Below, piece by piece: positions 29,044-39,440 of a stretch of 64,000 nt of DNA (the stretch's first letter is position 1; every line of letters starts with the position of its first letter). Origin of the DNA: Synechococcus sp. CBW1004 (GTDB lineage: Bacteria; Cyanobacteriota; Cyanobacteriia; PCC-6307; Cyanobiaceae). The stretch is from positions 1,550,001 through 1,614,000 of the forward strand of contig NZ_CP060397.1 in NCBI RefSeq assembly GCF_015840715.1, given 5' to 3'. The notes under the pieces were generated by a model that saw only the letters and a list, made by a program, of their open reading frames with translations, was not told the origin of the DNA and ran no database searches. A program made the translations under genes and the position numbers.

Positions 29044-29874
29044 ATGAACGGGGCGCTGGCGCGCGAGCGGCGGCGCCTGCGCCATGGGCCGGACCATCGG
29101 GCCGACGTGACGCTGCAGCCGGCACCGGCCTGCCCATCGGCGACGCCGGTTACCTGGCGGCTGCGAAGCCTGCCGGTGTGCGCCAGCACCGAGATCGAGC
29201 TGGACCGCTGGCTGCACCGGCTGACACCCGACCCGGACGATCCGTTGCCCGGCCCGCTGGCGGTGATCGCCCGGCGGCAGCGCTTCGGCCGCGGCCAGCA
29301 GGGGCGCCACTGGAGTTCGCCGGCCGGAGGCGTCTGGCTCAGCGCCGCCCTGCCCTGGCCGAGCCATCCATCCCTCGCGGCGGCCCCGGGGCTGGCGGTG
29401 GCGGTGGGCCTGGCGCTGCAGCTCGAAGCGCTCGGGCTGGAGCTACGGCTGAAATGGCCCAACGATCTACTGCTGGCGAGCCCGGACGGGCGGCCGGCCA
29501 AGCTGGCCGGCCTGCTGCCGAGGTTGCGTCTGCGGGGAGGCACGATCCGCTGGGCCCGCATCGGCATCGGCCTCAACGGCTGCAACCCGGTGCCGGCGGG
29601 CGCCACGAACCTGCGATCGAGCCTCGGCCTGAGGCGGGCCCAGCCGCACCGTCTGGCGACGACTGTGCTGATGGCTCTCGAGTGGGCGATGGCTGCGGCG
29701 GCGGAACCCACCTGGGTGCGGCAGCTGGCCGAGCAGCGCCTGCTGGTCACCCCGCAGAGCTGGCAGGCAGCCGGCGACGGGTGGCAGCCCCACGGCCTGG
29801 CCGACGACGGCGCCCTGGTGCTGGCCCGCGGTGACGAACGGCAGCGTCTGCACCGGCGGTTTGAACCGGACTGA
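29044..29874 (+). CDS. birA: Biotin-[acetyl-CoA-carboxylase] ligase
   Basis: This 276-residue enzyme activates biotin with ATP and attaches it to the carboxyl carrier protein of acetyl-CoA carboxylase. Signatures are RQRFGRGQQGRHWSSPAGGVWLS (biotinyl-AMP-binding loop), LKWPNDLLL and IGIGLNG. There is no N-terminal helix-turn-helix, so it is a ligase only, not the BirA repressor. The C-terminal SH3-like part is present. It starts 10 bases after the aminotransferase stop. Confidence 0.92.
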   Translation: MNGALARERRRLRHGPDHRADVTLQPAPACPSATPVTWRLRSLPVCASTEIELDRWLHRLTPDPDDPLPGPLAVIARRQRFGRGQQGRHWSSPAGGVWLSAALPWPSHPSLAAAPGLAVAVGLALQLEALGLELRLKWPNDLLLASPDGRPAKLAGLLPRLRLRGGTIRWARIGIGLNGCNPVPAGATNLRSSLGLRRAQPHRLATTVLMALEWAMAAAAEPTWVRQLAEQRLLVTPQSWQAAGDGWQPHGLADDGALVLARGDERQRLHRRFEPD

Positions 29875-30067
29875 CCTCCGGCCGAGCTGCGGCCGCCACG
29901 GGCCGGTGGCGGCACACCTCCGGCGCGCCATCATCACCCCGGTTCCGGGCAGCCTCCGCGCGGCCAACGGGGAGGGATCGCGCTTCGGCACCGACGTCAC
30001 ACCCAGGGCTGGCCAGCGCCGGTTGCCCCTCCGGCGGCCACCCGGGCCGGATCCGGGGACCATTCCT

Positions 30068-30073
30068 TAAATT
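30068..30073 (+). promoter_or_regulatory. Candidate -10 box TAAATT for the M23 peptidase gene
   Basis: TAAATT stands out in a GC-rich 265-base gap after birA. It lies 67 bases before the ATG, giving a leader of about 60 bases. Confidence 0.4.
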
Positions 30074-30139
30074 GCGTGTCACATCTCGCCGGCAGACTGG
30101 CGGCGCCTGTTCCGTCACCCACCAGCCTTCCTTCGACCG

Positions 30140-31420
30140 ATGCCAGCCAACCCCCGTACGCTCCTGCCCGCTCTGGGGGCCCTGGCGATGGGCCCCGTTC
30201 TCTCCGGTGGCCTGGTGCTCGCCCAGAGCGAATCGGCTCCGCTGATGCCGTCTGCCCCGTCGCAGGAGCCTGCCTCAATCTCCGCGACGGAGCCCGCCCT
30301 CAGTGCCCCCACCCCGGCTCCCGCCCCACCGCCGGCTCCGGTGACGGCCGCTCCCGCAGCGGTTCCCGCACCCTCGCCGCTGCGACCCGGCGCGGAGCAA
30401 CGACGGGCTCAGACGCCCCAGCGTTTCGACGCTTCCCTCGATGCCCTGGTCCGCGAAGGAATCGTTTCCCCGAATGAGCGCGTGCGGGTCCACCGCGGTC
30501 TGCTGGGGCCGATGAACGCCCAGCGCCGTGAAGCCTGCAGCAGTGGTGCTCTCTCCCAGCAGGAATGCAGCACTGGCGTGGTGATGCGCGGCCGCGGGCG
30601 CGGCGACCTCCCCGGCGGACTGGAGGGTGGTGATCTGCCCGGGTCCTCCGGCACCCTCACCGCCGCCGGGTTCCGCACCGACGCGGCCCCCCTGCCCCCG
30701 ATCTCGGTGCCGGTGTCGGCGCTGCTCTCGGGGGCCGCTGGCAGCTTCCGGCTCACCGATGTGTTCGGCCGCACGCCACGGCCGGCGCCGATCGCCGGGA
30801 ACGGCAACCTGGGACTGATCTTCCCGCTGATCGGCTCGGCGGTCACCAGCAGCGAGTTCGGCTGGCGCCTGCATCCGGTGCTCGGAAGCTGGCTGATGCA
30901 TGCCGGCAAGGATCTGGCGGCCCCGGAAGGCACCCCGGTCGTCGCCGCCCTGAGCGGGCGTGTCGTGATGAGCGGACTTGCCGGCGGCTACGGCCTGGCA
31001 GTCGAGGTCGAACACGCCAACCCGCGTCGCCGCACCCTCTACGGCCACCTCTCGGAGCTCTATGTCCGTGAGGGGCAGGTGGTGCGCCAGGGCGAGGTGA
31101 TCGGCCGTGTGGGCAGCACCGGCCTGAGCACCGGCCCACATCTGCATTTCGAGCTCAGACTGCCCCAGCAGGGCGGCTGGGTGGCGGTGGATCCCGGCCC
31201 GCTGGATCCAGGTGGCATGTTCCCGCCCGGGCAGCCGGGCCTGCCCGGGGCGATGCCCAACGATGCAGTGGCCATGCTCGTGGGTCAGCTGGTGCAGACC
31301 CTGGAGCGACCACGCAGTCCCCTCGGCAACGCCGCCGCCGCCCCGAGCCCCAGCCAACCGCTGCCACCGCAACGCAGCCTGCCGGCGCCTGCTCCCCTGC
31401 CGCCCCGGAGCCAGGGCTGA
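30140..31420 (+). CDS. M23 (LytM-type) metalloendopeptidase
   Basis: This 426-residue exported protein acts on peptidoglycan cross-bridges, or scaffolds another hydrolase. A signal peptide (about 1-30) precedes a long Pro/Ala linker. The M23 domain lies at about 230-355: FGWRLHPVLG, then MHAGKDLAAPEGTPV with the zinc ligands His and Asp, then STGLSTGPHLHFELR with the HxH ligand. Both metal motifs are intact, so it should be active. A Pro-rich tail follows. It converges on the ABC ATPase gene. Confidence 0.93.
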   Translation: MPANPRTLLPALGALAMGPVLSGGLVLAQSESAPLMPSAPSQEPASISATEPALSAPTPAPAPPPAPVTAAPAAVPAPSPLRPGAEQRRAQTPQRFDASLDALVREGIVSPNERVRVHRGLLGPMNAQRREACSSGALSQQECSTGVVMRGRGRGDLPGGLEGGDLPGSSGTLTAAGFRTDAAPLPPISVPVSALLSGAAGSFRLTDVFGRTPRPAPIAGNGNLGLIFPLIGSAVTSSEFGWRLHPVLGSWLMHAGKDLAAPEGTPVVAALSGRVVMSGLAGGYGLAVEVEHANPRRRTLYGHLSELYVREGQVVRQGEVIGRVGSTGLSTGPHLHFELRLPQQGGWVAVDPGPLDPGGMFPPGQPGLPGAMPNDAVAMLVGQLVQTLERPRSPLGNAAAAPSPSQPLPPQRSLPAPAPLPPRSQG

Positions 31421-31546
31421 TCCGGGCTGTGGCCGTCCAGGGCCCCGTCAGCCCTTCGCCGCCGTCCCCAGGGAGAGGAAACGGCCTGGAGACTCATCCA
31501 GGGCGTGCGCGACAGCGACCGGGATGGGGGGAGCGGACGCCGCTCC

Positions 31547-32350
31547 TCAGACCGTGCGCAGCCAGTCCCCCAGGGCTTCGGTGATGCGGCCGTCGCGGAA
31601 CTGAATCACCCGCTGAGCGCGATCGGCGACATCCTTTTCATGGGTCACCATCAGGATCGTCATGCCCTGATCGTGCAGTTCGTCGAACAGATCGAGCACC
31701 TCACGGGTGGTGCTTGAGTCCAGCGCTCCGGTGGGTTCGTCGGCGAGCAGCAGGACGGGCTGATTGATGATGGCCCGTGCCAGGGCCACCCGCTGCTGCT
31801 GGCCACCGGACAGCTGATTGGGGCGGTTGTCGAGACGCGCCGACAGTCCGACACGGATGAGAGCTTCGGTCGCCCGTTCCCGGCGCTCCTGGCGGGGAAC
31901 ATTGGCATAGATCATCGGCAGCATCACGTTCTCCAGAGCCGTGAGCTGGGGCAGCAGATGGAACTGCTGGAACACGAACCCAAGATCCTGATTACGCAGA
32001 TCGGCCAGCTGGTCCTCGTTGAGATCCTGGACCGGCGTGCCGTTCAGCAGGTAGGTACCGCTGGTCGGACGGTCCAGACAGCCCAGGATGTTCATCGCGG
32101 TGCTCTTGCCCGAGCCCGACGATCCCATCATCGCCAGGTAATCCCCACGGTTGACCCTCAGCGACAGGTGGTCGAGAGCACGCACCTCCGTGGGACCACT
32201 GCCATAGACCTTGCAGATGTCGCGCATCTCGGCGACGGCAGCCGCTTCCTGAGCGTTGCTGTGGTGTTCAGGCTGCTCCTGCCTGGATGCAACAGCGGCA
32301 GGGGCGGAGCCGGCCGAGCGGATTGACAGGGGTTCCTTCGGCTCTTGCAT
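31547..32350 (-). CDS. ABC transporter ATP-binding protein (LolD/MacB type)
   Basis: This 267-residue ATPase has Walker [10 protein letters not shown] (76-84), signature LSGGQQQR (180-187) and Walker B VLLLADEP. The Q-loop context [18 protein letters not shown] is typical of the LolCDE/MacB/DevA class, which power lipoprotein or peptide export and work with FtsX-like permeases. No permease gene is nearby. An N-terminal extension of about 40 residues precedes the fold; an internal ATG 41 codons later could be the real start. It lies 6 bases after ndhB. Confidence 0.92.
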   Translation of the reverse strand: MQEPKEPLSIRSAGSAPAAVASRQEQPEHHSNAQEAAAVAEMRDICKVYGSGPTEVRALDHLSLRVNRGDYLAMMGSSGSGKSTAMNILGCLDRPTSGTYLLNGTPVQDLNEDQLADLRNQDLGFVFQQFHLLPQLTALENVMLPMIYANVPRQERRERATEALIRVGLSARLDNRPNQLSGGQQQRVALARAIINQPVLLLADEPTGALDSSTTREVLDLFDELHDQGMTILMVTHEKDVADRAQRVIQFRDGRITEALGDWLRTV

Positions 32351-32356
32351 CGAGAA

Positions 32357-33946
32357 TCAGCCCACAGGAAGCGAGGGGATGTTGGCCAATGCCTGCTGGA
32401 GAATCGGTGTCCCGGCAACCGTGGAGCTGGCCCAGTCGAACAGAGGGCTCGAGAGGATGCCGCCAACGGCGGTCACCACGACACAGGTGACAAGGCCGGC
32501 GCGCAGAGGCTGCATGCCAGCGAGATTCCAGGTGATCGCGGGATAGTTCTTGACAGCGTCGGATGCCTCCTGAGGCTCCTTGACCACCATCATCTTGATC
32601 ACCGAGATGTAGTAGTAGATCGAGACCACCGAGGTGATCAGGCCAACCACGACAAGCAGATACTGATGATCGGCCCAGCCGGCGAAGAAGAGATAGATCT
32701 TCCCGAAGAAACCGAGCATCGGCGGGATGCCACCGAGCGAGAGAAGGCAGAGGCTCAGACCGAGGGTGATCAACGGATCCTTCTGATAAAGGCCGGCGTA
32801 ATCAGCGATGCGGTCACTGCCGGTTCGCAGCGAGAACAGGATGATGCAGGCAAACGCCCCCAGGTTCATGAACAGGTAAGCCGCCATGTAAAGCACCATG
32901 GCGGCGTATCCCTCTTCCGTGCCGCAGACCAGACCGATCATCACGAAACCGGCCTGACCGATGGAGCTGTAGGCCAGCATCCGCTTCATCGACGTCTGAG
33001 CCAGAGCCACCACGTTGCCCAGCACCATGCTCAGCACGGCGAGCACGGTGAACAGAAACTTCCACTGCTCATCAAAGCTGGAGAAGCAGCCCACCAGGAT
33101 GCGCAGGGCAAGGGCGAAACCGGCGGCCTTCGAACCCACCGACAGAAAGGCGACGACGGGTGTGGGCGAGCCCTCGTACACATCCGGCGTCCACTGGTGG
33201 AACGGCACGGCTGCGATCTTGAAGGCCACCGTGGCCAGCACGAACACCAGGGCCAGAGCCGTGATCGGGGTATCGGCGGTGCGCAGGGCAAGACCGATCG
33301 TCTCGAGGCTGGTGGAACCGCTGACCCCGTAGAGGAGGGAGGCGCCGTAGAGGAACACGGCGGCAGCGGCGGATCCGACCAGCAGGTACTTGAGCGCTGC
33401 CTCGGAGCTGCGGGCGTCGCGCTTCATGTAGCCCGCCAGCAGATAGCTCGAGACCGAGAGGGTCTCGAGGGAGATGAAGATGCTCACCAGGTCTGTGGCG
33501 CCGCAGAGAATCATTCCTCCGAGGGTGGCCGCCAGCAGGATCGCCGCGTATTCGCCCACCGGCGTGCCGCTGCGCTCCACATAGCGCCAGCTCAGCAGCA
33601 GGGATACAAGCGTGGACGCAGCCACCACCGCCCGGAACGCGATCGCGAGGTTGTCGGCAAGGAAGGAGCCGAGGAAGGCCGCCTCGGGCTGGACGTTCCA
33701 TTGCAGCGCCAGCAGCACCAGGGCGCTGCCGAGGCCCGCGTAACAGATGGGAGGCACCCAGCGGCTGGCCACCTGCTCGCCGGCCAGATCCACCAGCAGG
33801 CAGATCAGCAGGGCCACCAGCACAGCCCCCTCCGGCGCGATCGCGGCCGCGTGCAGGGAAAGGTTCAGGCTGCCGGTGCTCAGACCAGCGGCAATGGCGG
33901 CGCTGGCTTCGGCGGCCGTGGTGGCAGCCAGGGGCAGAACGGCCAC
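32357..33946 (-). CDS. ndhB: NAD(P)H-quinone oxidoreductase (NDH-1) subunit 2
   Basis: This protein of about 529 residues has around 14 membrane helices. It is a proton-pumping antiporter-like subunit of the NDH-1 complex, which drives respiration, cyclic electron flow and CO2 uptake in thylakoids. Diagnostic segments are [39 protein letters not shown] and [17 protein letters not shown]. The start is GTG at 33946; the frame continues upstream into topA antisense. A TACAGT -10 lies 26 bases before it. Confidence 0.95.
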   Translation of the reverse strand: MAVLPLAATTAAEASAAIAAGLSTGSLNLSLHAAAIAPEGAVLVALLICLLVDLAGEQVASRWVPPICYAGLGSALVLLALQWNVQPEAAFLGSFLADNLAIAFRAVVAASTLVSLLLSWRYVERSGTPVGEYAAILLAATLGGMILCGATDLVSIFISLETLSVSSYLLAGYMKRDARSSEAALKYLLVGSAAAAVFLYGASLLYGVSGSTSLETIGLALRTADTPITALALVFVLATVAFKIAAVPFHQWTPDVYEGSPTPVVAFLSVGSKAAGFALALRILVGCFSSFDEQWKFLFTVLAVLSMVLGNVVALAQTSMKRMLAYSSIGQAGFVMIGLVCGTEEGYAAMVLYMAAYLFMNLGAFACIILFSLRTGSDRIADYAGLYQKDPLITLGLSLCLLSLGGIPPMLGFFGKIYLFFAGWADHQYLLVVVGLITSVVSIYYYISVIKMMVVKEPQEASDAVKNYPAITWNLAGMQPLRAGLVTCVVVTAVGGILSSPLFDWASSTVAGTPILQQALANIPSLPVG

Positions 33947-33971
33947 TTGGGGAAGGGCTTTGGTGGGCGCG

Positions 33972-33977
33972 ACTGTA
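33972..33977 (-). promoter_or_regulatory. Candidate -10 box TACAGT for ndhB
   Basis: TACAGT on the minus strand lies 25 bases before the GTG start. It sits in the 126-base divergent gap shared with topA. Confidence 0.5.
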
Positions 33978-34072
33978 GCGACCCCAGCCGGAGGGGACGG
34001 GTGCGCGCGGCGACCGCCTTCCACACCCCGGCAGCCGGTGCGATAAAGAAGGAAGCGGTAACGCCCCTGCCC

Positions 34073-36820
34073 GTGGCCCACACACTGGTCATCGTCGAGA
34101 GCCCTACGAAGGCACGCACCATCCGGGGGTTCCTGCCGAAGGATTACCGCGTCGAGGCCTCGATGGGTCACGTCCGCGATCTGCCCAACAACGCCAGCGA
34201 GATTCCCGCCGCCCACAAAGGCGAGAAGTGGGCCAACCTCGGCGTCAACACCGCCAACGACTTCGAGCCCCTGTATGTGGTGCCGAAGGACAAGAAAAAG
34301 GTGGTGAAGGAACTCAAGGACGCCCTCAAGGGAGCCGACCGGCTGCTGCTGGCCACGGACGAGGACCGCGAGGGCGAATCGATCAGCTGGCATCTGCTGC
34401 AGCTGCTCCAGCCGAAGGTGCCGGTGAAGCGGATGGTGTTCCACGAGATCACCAAATCGGCGATCGGCCGTGCGCTCGAGGAGACCCGCGACCTCGACAT
34501 GGAGCTGGTCCACGCCCAGGAGACGCGTCGCATCCTCGACCGGCTGGTGGGCTACACCCTTTCGCCACTGCTCTGGAAGAAGGTGGCCTGGGGCCTCTCC
34601 GCCGGCCGTGTGCAGTCGGTGGCGGTGCGGTTGCTGGTGCAGCGCGAGCGGGCGCGCCGCGCCTTCCGCAGCGGAACCTACTGGGATCTCAAGGCCCGCC
34701 TGGAGCAGGCCGGCAGCAGCTTCGAGGCCAAGCTCACCCACGTCAACGGCAGCCGCATCGCCGGCGGCTCCGATTTCGATGAGAACACCGGCGCCCTCAA
34801 GGCCGGCAGCAAGGTGCGCCTGCTCGCCGAAGACGAGGCCCAGACCCTGCGCCAGGCGATCGAGAGCGGCAGCTGGACCGTGGCGGCGGTGGAGGAGAAG
34901 CCCACCACCCGCAAGCCGGTGCCGCCCTTCACCACCAGCACCCTGCAGCAGGAATCGAACCGCAAGCTGCGCCTCTCGGCCCGCGAGACGATGCGCTCCG
35001 CCCAGGCGCTGTATGAGCGGGGCTTCATCACCTACATGCGCACCGATTCGGTGCACCTCTCCGACCAGGCGATCAACGCCGCCCGCAACTGCGTCAGCGA
35101 GAAGTACGGCCAGGACTTCCTCAGCCCGGCGCCCCGCCAGTTCTCCACCAAGGCGCGCAATGCCCAGGAGGCCCACGAGGCGATCCGGCCCGCCGGCGAC
35201 AGCTTCCGCACCCCCGCGGAAACCGGCCTCGATGGCCGTGAACTGGCGCTATATGACCTGATCTGGAAGCGCACCGTCGCCAGCCAGATGGCCGATGCCC
35301 GGCTGACGATGCTGGCAGTGGATCTGGAGGCCAGCGCCCCGGGCTCGCCTCTCGCCCCGGCCACCTTCCGGGCCAGCGGCAAGCGCATCGACTTCGCCGG
35401 CTTCTTCCGCGCCTATGTGGAGGGCAGCGACGATCCCAACGCCGCCATCGAGGGCCAGGAGGTGCTGCTGCCATCGCTGAAGGTGGGCGACAGCCCCGCC
35501 TGCAAGGCGGTGGAGGCCCTCGGCCACCAGACCCAGCCGCCGGCGCGCTACAGCGAGGCCGCCCTGGTGAAGATGCTGGAGAAGGAAGGCATCGGCCGCC
35601 CCTCCACCTACGCCTCGATCATCGGCACCATCGTCGACCGCGGCTACGCCACGCTCCAGAACAACAGCCTCATCCCCAGCTTCACGGCCTTCGCCGTCAC
35701 AGCCCTGCTGGAGGAGCACTTCCCCGATCTGGTGGATACCAGCTTCACCGCCCGGATGGAGAGCACCCTCGATGAGATCTCCCATGGCAAGGTGTCGTGG
35801 CTGCCCTACCTGGAGGCCTTCTACAAGGGCGAGAAGGGCCTGGAGACCCAGGTGCAGCAGCGCGAGGGTGACATCGATCCCGGCGCCTCCCGCACCGTCG
35901 CTCTCGACGACCTGCCCTGCGTGGTGCGCATCGGCCGCTTCGGCGCCTACCTGGAAGCCAAGCGCGTGGCGGACGACGGCAGCGAGGAGCTGCTCAAGGC
36001 CACCCTGCCCCAGGAGATCACCCCCGCGGATCTCGACGCCGAGAAGGCCGAGCAGATCCTCCGCCAGAAATCCGATGGCCCCGAAGCGCTCGGCGAGGAT
36101 CCGGAGACCGGCGACGCCATCTACCTGCTGTTCGGCCAGTACGGCCCCTACCTGCAGCGCGGTCAGGTCAGCGAGGAGAACCCCAAACCCAAGCGCGCCT
36201 CGCTGCCCAAGGGCGTCAAACCCGAAGATCTCACCCTCGAGGATGCCCTCGGCCTGCTGCGGCTGCCCCGCCAGCTCGGCGACCATCCCGATGGCGGCAG
36301 GGTGGAGGCCGGGCTGGGGCGCTTCGGCCCCTACGTGGTGCATCACAAGGGCAAAGGCGAGAAGGACTACCGCTCCCTCAAGGCCGAGGACGATGTGCTG
36401 GTGATCGGTCTGAGCCGCGCCCTGGAGCTGCTGGCGACACCCAAACGGGGCCGCGGTGGTCGCACGGCGCTGAAGGACCTGGGCACCCCCGAGGGCGGCA
36501 GCGAAGCGATCCAGCTGTTCGATGGCCCCTATGGCCTGTATGTCAAACAGGGCAAGGTCAATGCCTCCCTCCCGGAGGGCAGCACCGCCGAGACGATCAC
36601 GCTGGAACAGGCGGTGGAGTTGCTGGCGGCCAAGGCTGCCAGCGGCAAGGGGAAAGGTCGCGGCACGAAGACCGCCGGCACCGGTAAGGCGACCAGCGCC
36701 GCCGGGAAGACAACGGCCGGCAAGACCCCTGCTGCCCGCGCCAGCAAACCGCCGGCCACCACGAAGACCGGCCGCCTGCGCGCCAGCGCCGTGCGGGTGA
36801 TCAAACCCGCGGGCAGTTGA
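34073..36820 (+). CDS. topA: DNA topoisomerase I
   Basis: This 915-residue type IA topoisomerase relaxes negative supercoils. It begins [17 protein letters not shown], so GTG at 34073 is the start. The Toprim acidic motif is [13 protein letters not shown], and the active-site Tyr lies in [14 protein letters not shown]. The C-terminal half has repeated [36 protein letters not shown] and [13 protein letters not shown] units, that is, topoisomerase C-terminal repeats. No four-Cys zinc fingers are present. A Lys/Ala/Thr-rich basic tail of about 60 residues follows. Divergent from ndhB; the stop overlaps the next gene (TTGA). Confidence 0.96.
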   Translation: MAHTLVIVESPTKARTIRGFLPKDYRVEASMGHVRDLPNNASEIPAAHKGEKWANLGVNTANDFEPLYVVPKDKKKVVKELKDALKGADRLLLATDEDREGESISWHLLQLLQPKVPVKRMVFHEITKSAIGRALEETRDLDMELVHAQETRRILDRLVGYTLSPLLWKKVAWGLSAGRVQSVAVRLLVQRERARRAFRSGTYWDLKARLEQAGSSFEAKLTHVNGSRIAGGSDFDENTGALKAGSKVRLLAEDEAQTLRQAIESGSWTVAAVEEKPTTRKPVPPFTTSTLQQESNRKLRLSARETMRSAQALYERGFITYMRTDSVHLSDQAINAARNCVSEKYGQDFLSPAPRQFSTKARNAQEAHEAIRPAGDSFRTPAETGLDGRELALYDLIWKRTVASQMADARLTMLAVDLEASAPGSPLAPATFRASGKRIDFAGFFRAYVEGSDDPNAAIEGQEVLLPSLKVGDSPACKAVEALGHQTQPPARYSEAALVKMLEKEGIGRPSTYASIIGTIVDRGYATLQNNSLIPSFTAFAVTALLEEHFPDLVDTSFTARMESTLDEISHGKVSWLPYLEAFYKGEKGLETQVQQREGDIDPGASRTVALDDLPCVVRIGRFGAYLEAKRVADDGSEELLKATLPQEITPADLDAEKAEQILRQKSDGPEALGEDPETGDAIYLLFGQYGPYLQRGQVSEENPKPKRASLPKGVKPEDLTLEDALGLLRLPRQLGDHPDGGRVEAGLGRFGPYVVHHKGKGEKDYRSLKAEDDVLVIGLSRALELLATPKRGRGGRTALKDLGTPEGGSEAIQLFDGPYGLYVKQGKVNASLPEGSTAETITLEQAVELLAAKAASGKGKGRGTKTAGTGKATSAAGKTTAGKTPAARASKPPATTKTGRLRASAVRVIKPAGS

Positions 36821-37446
36821 GCAGCCCCCCACCGCCCGCCGCGTCACGCCCCAGCCCTTCGGCCCGCCGCCGGGGAGCCTGCCTTCTGGCGCTGTTGTTG
36901 CTGCCGGGCCTGGCGGGATGCAGCGGCACCCGCTTCGGGGATGCGCTGTCGCGCAGCTTTTCCAGCGCCCCTGCCGCCGATCCCCCCACAGCCGCGCCCT
37001 CCGGCACCAGCTCCCCGGCCCCGGCAGGAACGGCCACACCCCAACCCGCCGCCTCCACCGGGCCCACCTCGACGGGTATTGGGAATGGGGCGACAGCGGC
37101 CGCCGGCACCTCTACCAGCGGGGCCGGAAGCGACAAACCCGACGGCACCGCCGCCTCCAAGCCCGTCCCTGCAGCAGGCCCTGCCCAAGGCTCCCGCCCA
37201 TCGAGCGGCAAGCCCGGCGCACCCGCCGCACCCCCGTCATCGAGCCAGCCTCCCCGGCCTGCCCCCTACCGGGTGACGATCCTGCTGCCCCAGGCCGATT
37301 CCGCCGCCCCCGCCGAAGTAGTCACCCAGGCCCTGCGCGCCGCCGGTGTGCCCTTTGAGGTGGAGACGATCGAACGGCTCGGGCGCGAGGGCACTCCCTC
37401 CGTCCCCCAGGCGCCCGTCAGCCGGCCGGCTCCGGAGCCCCGCTGA
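36817..37446 (+). CDS. Predicted lipoprotein, Pro/Ala/Ser-rich
   Basis: This 209-residue protein has a lipoprotein signal. After basic residues comes [13 protein letters not shown], with the lipidated Cys near residue 35. A long low-complexity Ala/Pro/Ser/Thr/Gly linker follows (about 40-150). A short ordered C-terminal part ([20 protein letters not shown]..., about 150-190) looks like one alpha/beta unit. The TTG start overlaps the topA stop. The family is not recognised. Confidence 0.7.
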   Translation: MSSPPPPAASRPSPSARRRGACLLALLLLPGLAGCSGTRFGDALSRSFSSAPAADPPTAAPSGTSSPAPAGTATPQPAASTGPTSTGIGNGATAAAGTSTSGAGSDKPDGTAASKPVPAAGPAQGSRPSSGKPGAPAAPPSSSQPPRPAPYRVTILLPQADSAAPAEVVTQALRAAGVPFEVETIERLGREGTPSVPQAPVSRPAPEPR

Positions 37447-37449
37447 GCC

Positions 37450-38109
37450 ATGCCGCCCCACCGTCCCGACCGTCAGCTCAGTCCCCGCCAGGCGCGCCAG
37501 CTGATGGACACCGCCTACCTGGCTGCCGCCACCGCCCTGCTCTGGCTGGCGCTGTACTACCTGCCGGTCGGCGGCCCCCTGTTCCGCCTGGCCCTGCCGT
37601 TGCCCCTGGCGCTGCTTCAGCTGCGCCACGGCTGGCGCTGCGCCGTCGAGGGAGTGCTGGTGGCGTCCCTGCTGCTGCTGGCGCTGATGGGTCCGATCCG
37701 CGGGCTGCTGATGCTCTTCCCCTATGGCTGTCTGGCTCTCTGGCTGGGCTGGGGGTGGCGGAAAGGGCTGAGCTGGTGGCTGACCCTGTCGCTCGGCGGG
37801 CTGATCGGCGCCCTCGGCTTCCTGGTGCGGGTGGCGGTCTTGTCGCTGCTGCTGGGTGAAAACCTCTGGGTGCTGGTCACCACCGCCGCCGCCGGTCTGC
37901 TCGAACGGCTGCTGTCGCTGCTGTCGCTGGGCCCCGGCTTCGATCTGGGCCAGGTGCAGCTGATGGCCCTGGCCCTGGTTCTGGTCCAGAACCTGCTGGT
38001 GGTGCTCTGCCTGCATGCGGTCGCCTACTGGATCTTCCCGCGCCTGCAGGCGCCGATTCCTCAGCCGCCGCGGGCGCTGGAGGCCCTGGTGGCACTCGAT
38101 CCCCTGTGA
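37450..38109 (+). CDS. DUF2232-like membrane protein
   Basis: This 219-residue protein has about six hydrophobic segments spread over residues 20-200 (for example LPLPLALLQLRHGWRCAVEG, GLLMLFPYGCLALWLGW and MALALVLVQNLLVVL). The pattern fits the DUF2232 family of bacterial multi-pass proteins; family function is not established. It begins 3 bases after the lipoprotein stop and ends 13 bases before the CobT-like gene, so topA through the CobT-like gene may be one transcript. Confidence 0.8.
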   Translation: MPPHRPDRQLSPRQARQLMDTAYLAAATALLWLALYYLPVGGPLFRLALPLPLALLQLRHGWRCAVEGVLVASLLLLALMGPIRGLLMLFPYGCLALWLGWGWRKGLSWWLTLSLGGLIGALGFLVRVAVLSLLLGENLWVLVTTAAAGLLERLLSLLSLGPGFDLGQVQLMALALVLVQNLLVVLCLHAVAYWIFPRLQAPIPQPPRALEALVALDPL

Positions 38110-38122
38110 CATCGGAGCGTCC

Positions 38123-39253
38123 ATGAGCGCGGCGCGCCGCCTCTGTGGCCCCATCGACGTCGCCACCGCCTGGCAGCGGGCCTGGGCACCGGACAGGTCG
38201 CTGCCGCTGCCCCTGCTGCTGCTGGCGGCCACGGAGACCGCCGCGGTGGAGGGGATCTCGGCTGCCGGCTCCACACCCGAGAGCCGTCGCCGCACCGCCG
38301 CCGCCGATGCCGAGCTGCTGCTGTACGGCCCCCTCGCCCCCCGGCCCCATGCCCTTCCCCCCCTGCCGGCGGGCGTCAGTCCCGCCCTGATCAGCCATGT
38401 GGTGATCGAGGCCCTGGGGCTGGAGCCTCTGGTGATCGACCTCGGCTGCAGCGAGGCGCCGGCCGTTCCCCATCTGCGGCCGACGGGCGCTGCCGGCGGC
38501 GGCGTGGCCGCCTGCCTCAGCGGCGGCGCTGCCCTGCCACCCCAGCGGGTGGAGGCCCTGCTGCAGCTCGGCCGCCGCTGGGGACAGCGGCTGGTGGCTC
38601 GGGGACGGCCGCTGCTGCTGGCCGAATGCGTACCCGGCGGCACCAGCACGGCCCAGGCGCTGCTCAGCGGCCTGGGGCTGGAGGTGGAAGGGCTGGTGAG
38701 CGGCAGCCTGCGGGAGCCGGCCCATGGGCTCAAGAGCATGCTGGTGCGCCGTGGCCTGACGGCCGCCCGGCTGCCAGCCGAGGCGACGCCCGCCGCCGTG
38801 GTGGCCGCCGTCGGGGATGCGATGCAACCCCTGGCAGCGAGCCTCACCCTCACGACCGCCGCTGCCGGCCTGCCGGTGCTGCTGGCCGGGGGCAGTCAGA
38901 TGGCCGCGGTGCTGGCCCTGGCCCTGGCCCTGGCACCGGCCGAGCAGCGCCAGGCCCTGAGCCGCCATGCCGCCGTGGTCACCACCGCCTGGGTGGCGGA
39001 GGAAGCCGGCAGCGATCTGGAGCGGCTGCTGGCACGAATCGGGGAGCGCTGGCAGGTGGAACCGCTGGCCTTCGCCGCCGGACTGCGCTTCGGCGCCGGC
39101 TGCCATCGGGCCCTGCGCGACTACGAGCGCGGTTATGTGAAGGAGGGGGTGGGTGCCGGCGGCCTGGCACTGCTGTGGCAGCTGCGCGGCGGCAGCCCGG
39201 CGGATCTGGCGGCGGGCTGCGACCGGGCCTGCCGGCAGCTGCTGGGCGAATGA
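38123..39253 (+). CDS. CobT-like nicotinate-nucleotide phosphoribosyltransferase family protein
   Basis: This 376-residue protein resembles the CobT-related family found in cyanobacteria and archaea, distinct from classical bacterial CobT. Motifs are LLLAATETAAVEGISAAGST near the start, LAECVPGGTSTAQALLSGLG in the middle, and LPVLLAGGSQMAAVL. Classical CobT makes alpha-ribazole phosphate for the lower ligand of cobalamin. Picocyanobacteria make pseudocobalamin, so the exact base used is open. No other cobalamin gene is in the window. Confidence 0.8.
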   Translation: MSAARRLCGPIDVATAWQRAWAPDRSLPLPLLLLAATETAAVEGISAAGSTPESRRRTAAADAELLLYGPLAPRPHALPPLPAGVSPALISHVVIEALGLEPLVIDLGCSEAPAVPHLRPTGAAGGGVAACLSGGAALPPQRVEALLQLGRRWGQRLVARGRPLLLAECVPGGTSTAQALLSGLGLEVEGLVSGSLREPAHGLKSMLVRRGLTAARLPAEATPAAVVAAVGDAMQPLAASLTLTTAAAGLPVLLAGGSQMAAVLALALALAPAEQRQALSRHAAVVTTAWVAEEAGSDLERLLARIGERWQVEPLAFAAGLRFGAGCHRALRDYERGYVKEGVGAGGLALLWQLRGGSPADLAAGCDRACRQLLGE

Positions 39254-39440
39254 CCACGCCGTGGGGAGGGACCCCAGCGAACGATCCGCACAACCTCCGT
39301 CTGGGCGGGGAAGGCGGCAACCGATGGAAGGACCCCGCCGAGCGGATCCAGCCCGGCTGGTGAGCCGCCGCGGCTCCGGTGAGGAAGCGCCGCCGCTGAA
39401 CCGACGGCGCGCCCAGGCCGTGGCGACCTACGGTCCGGCG

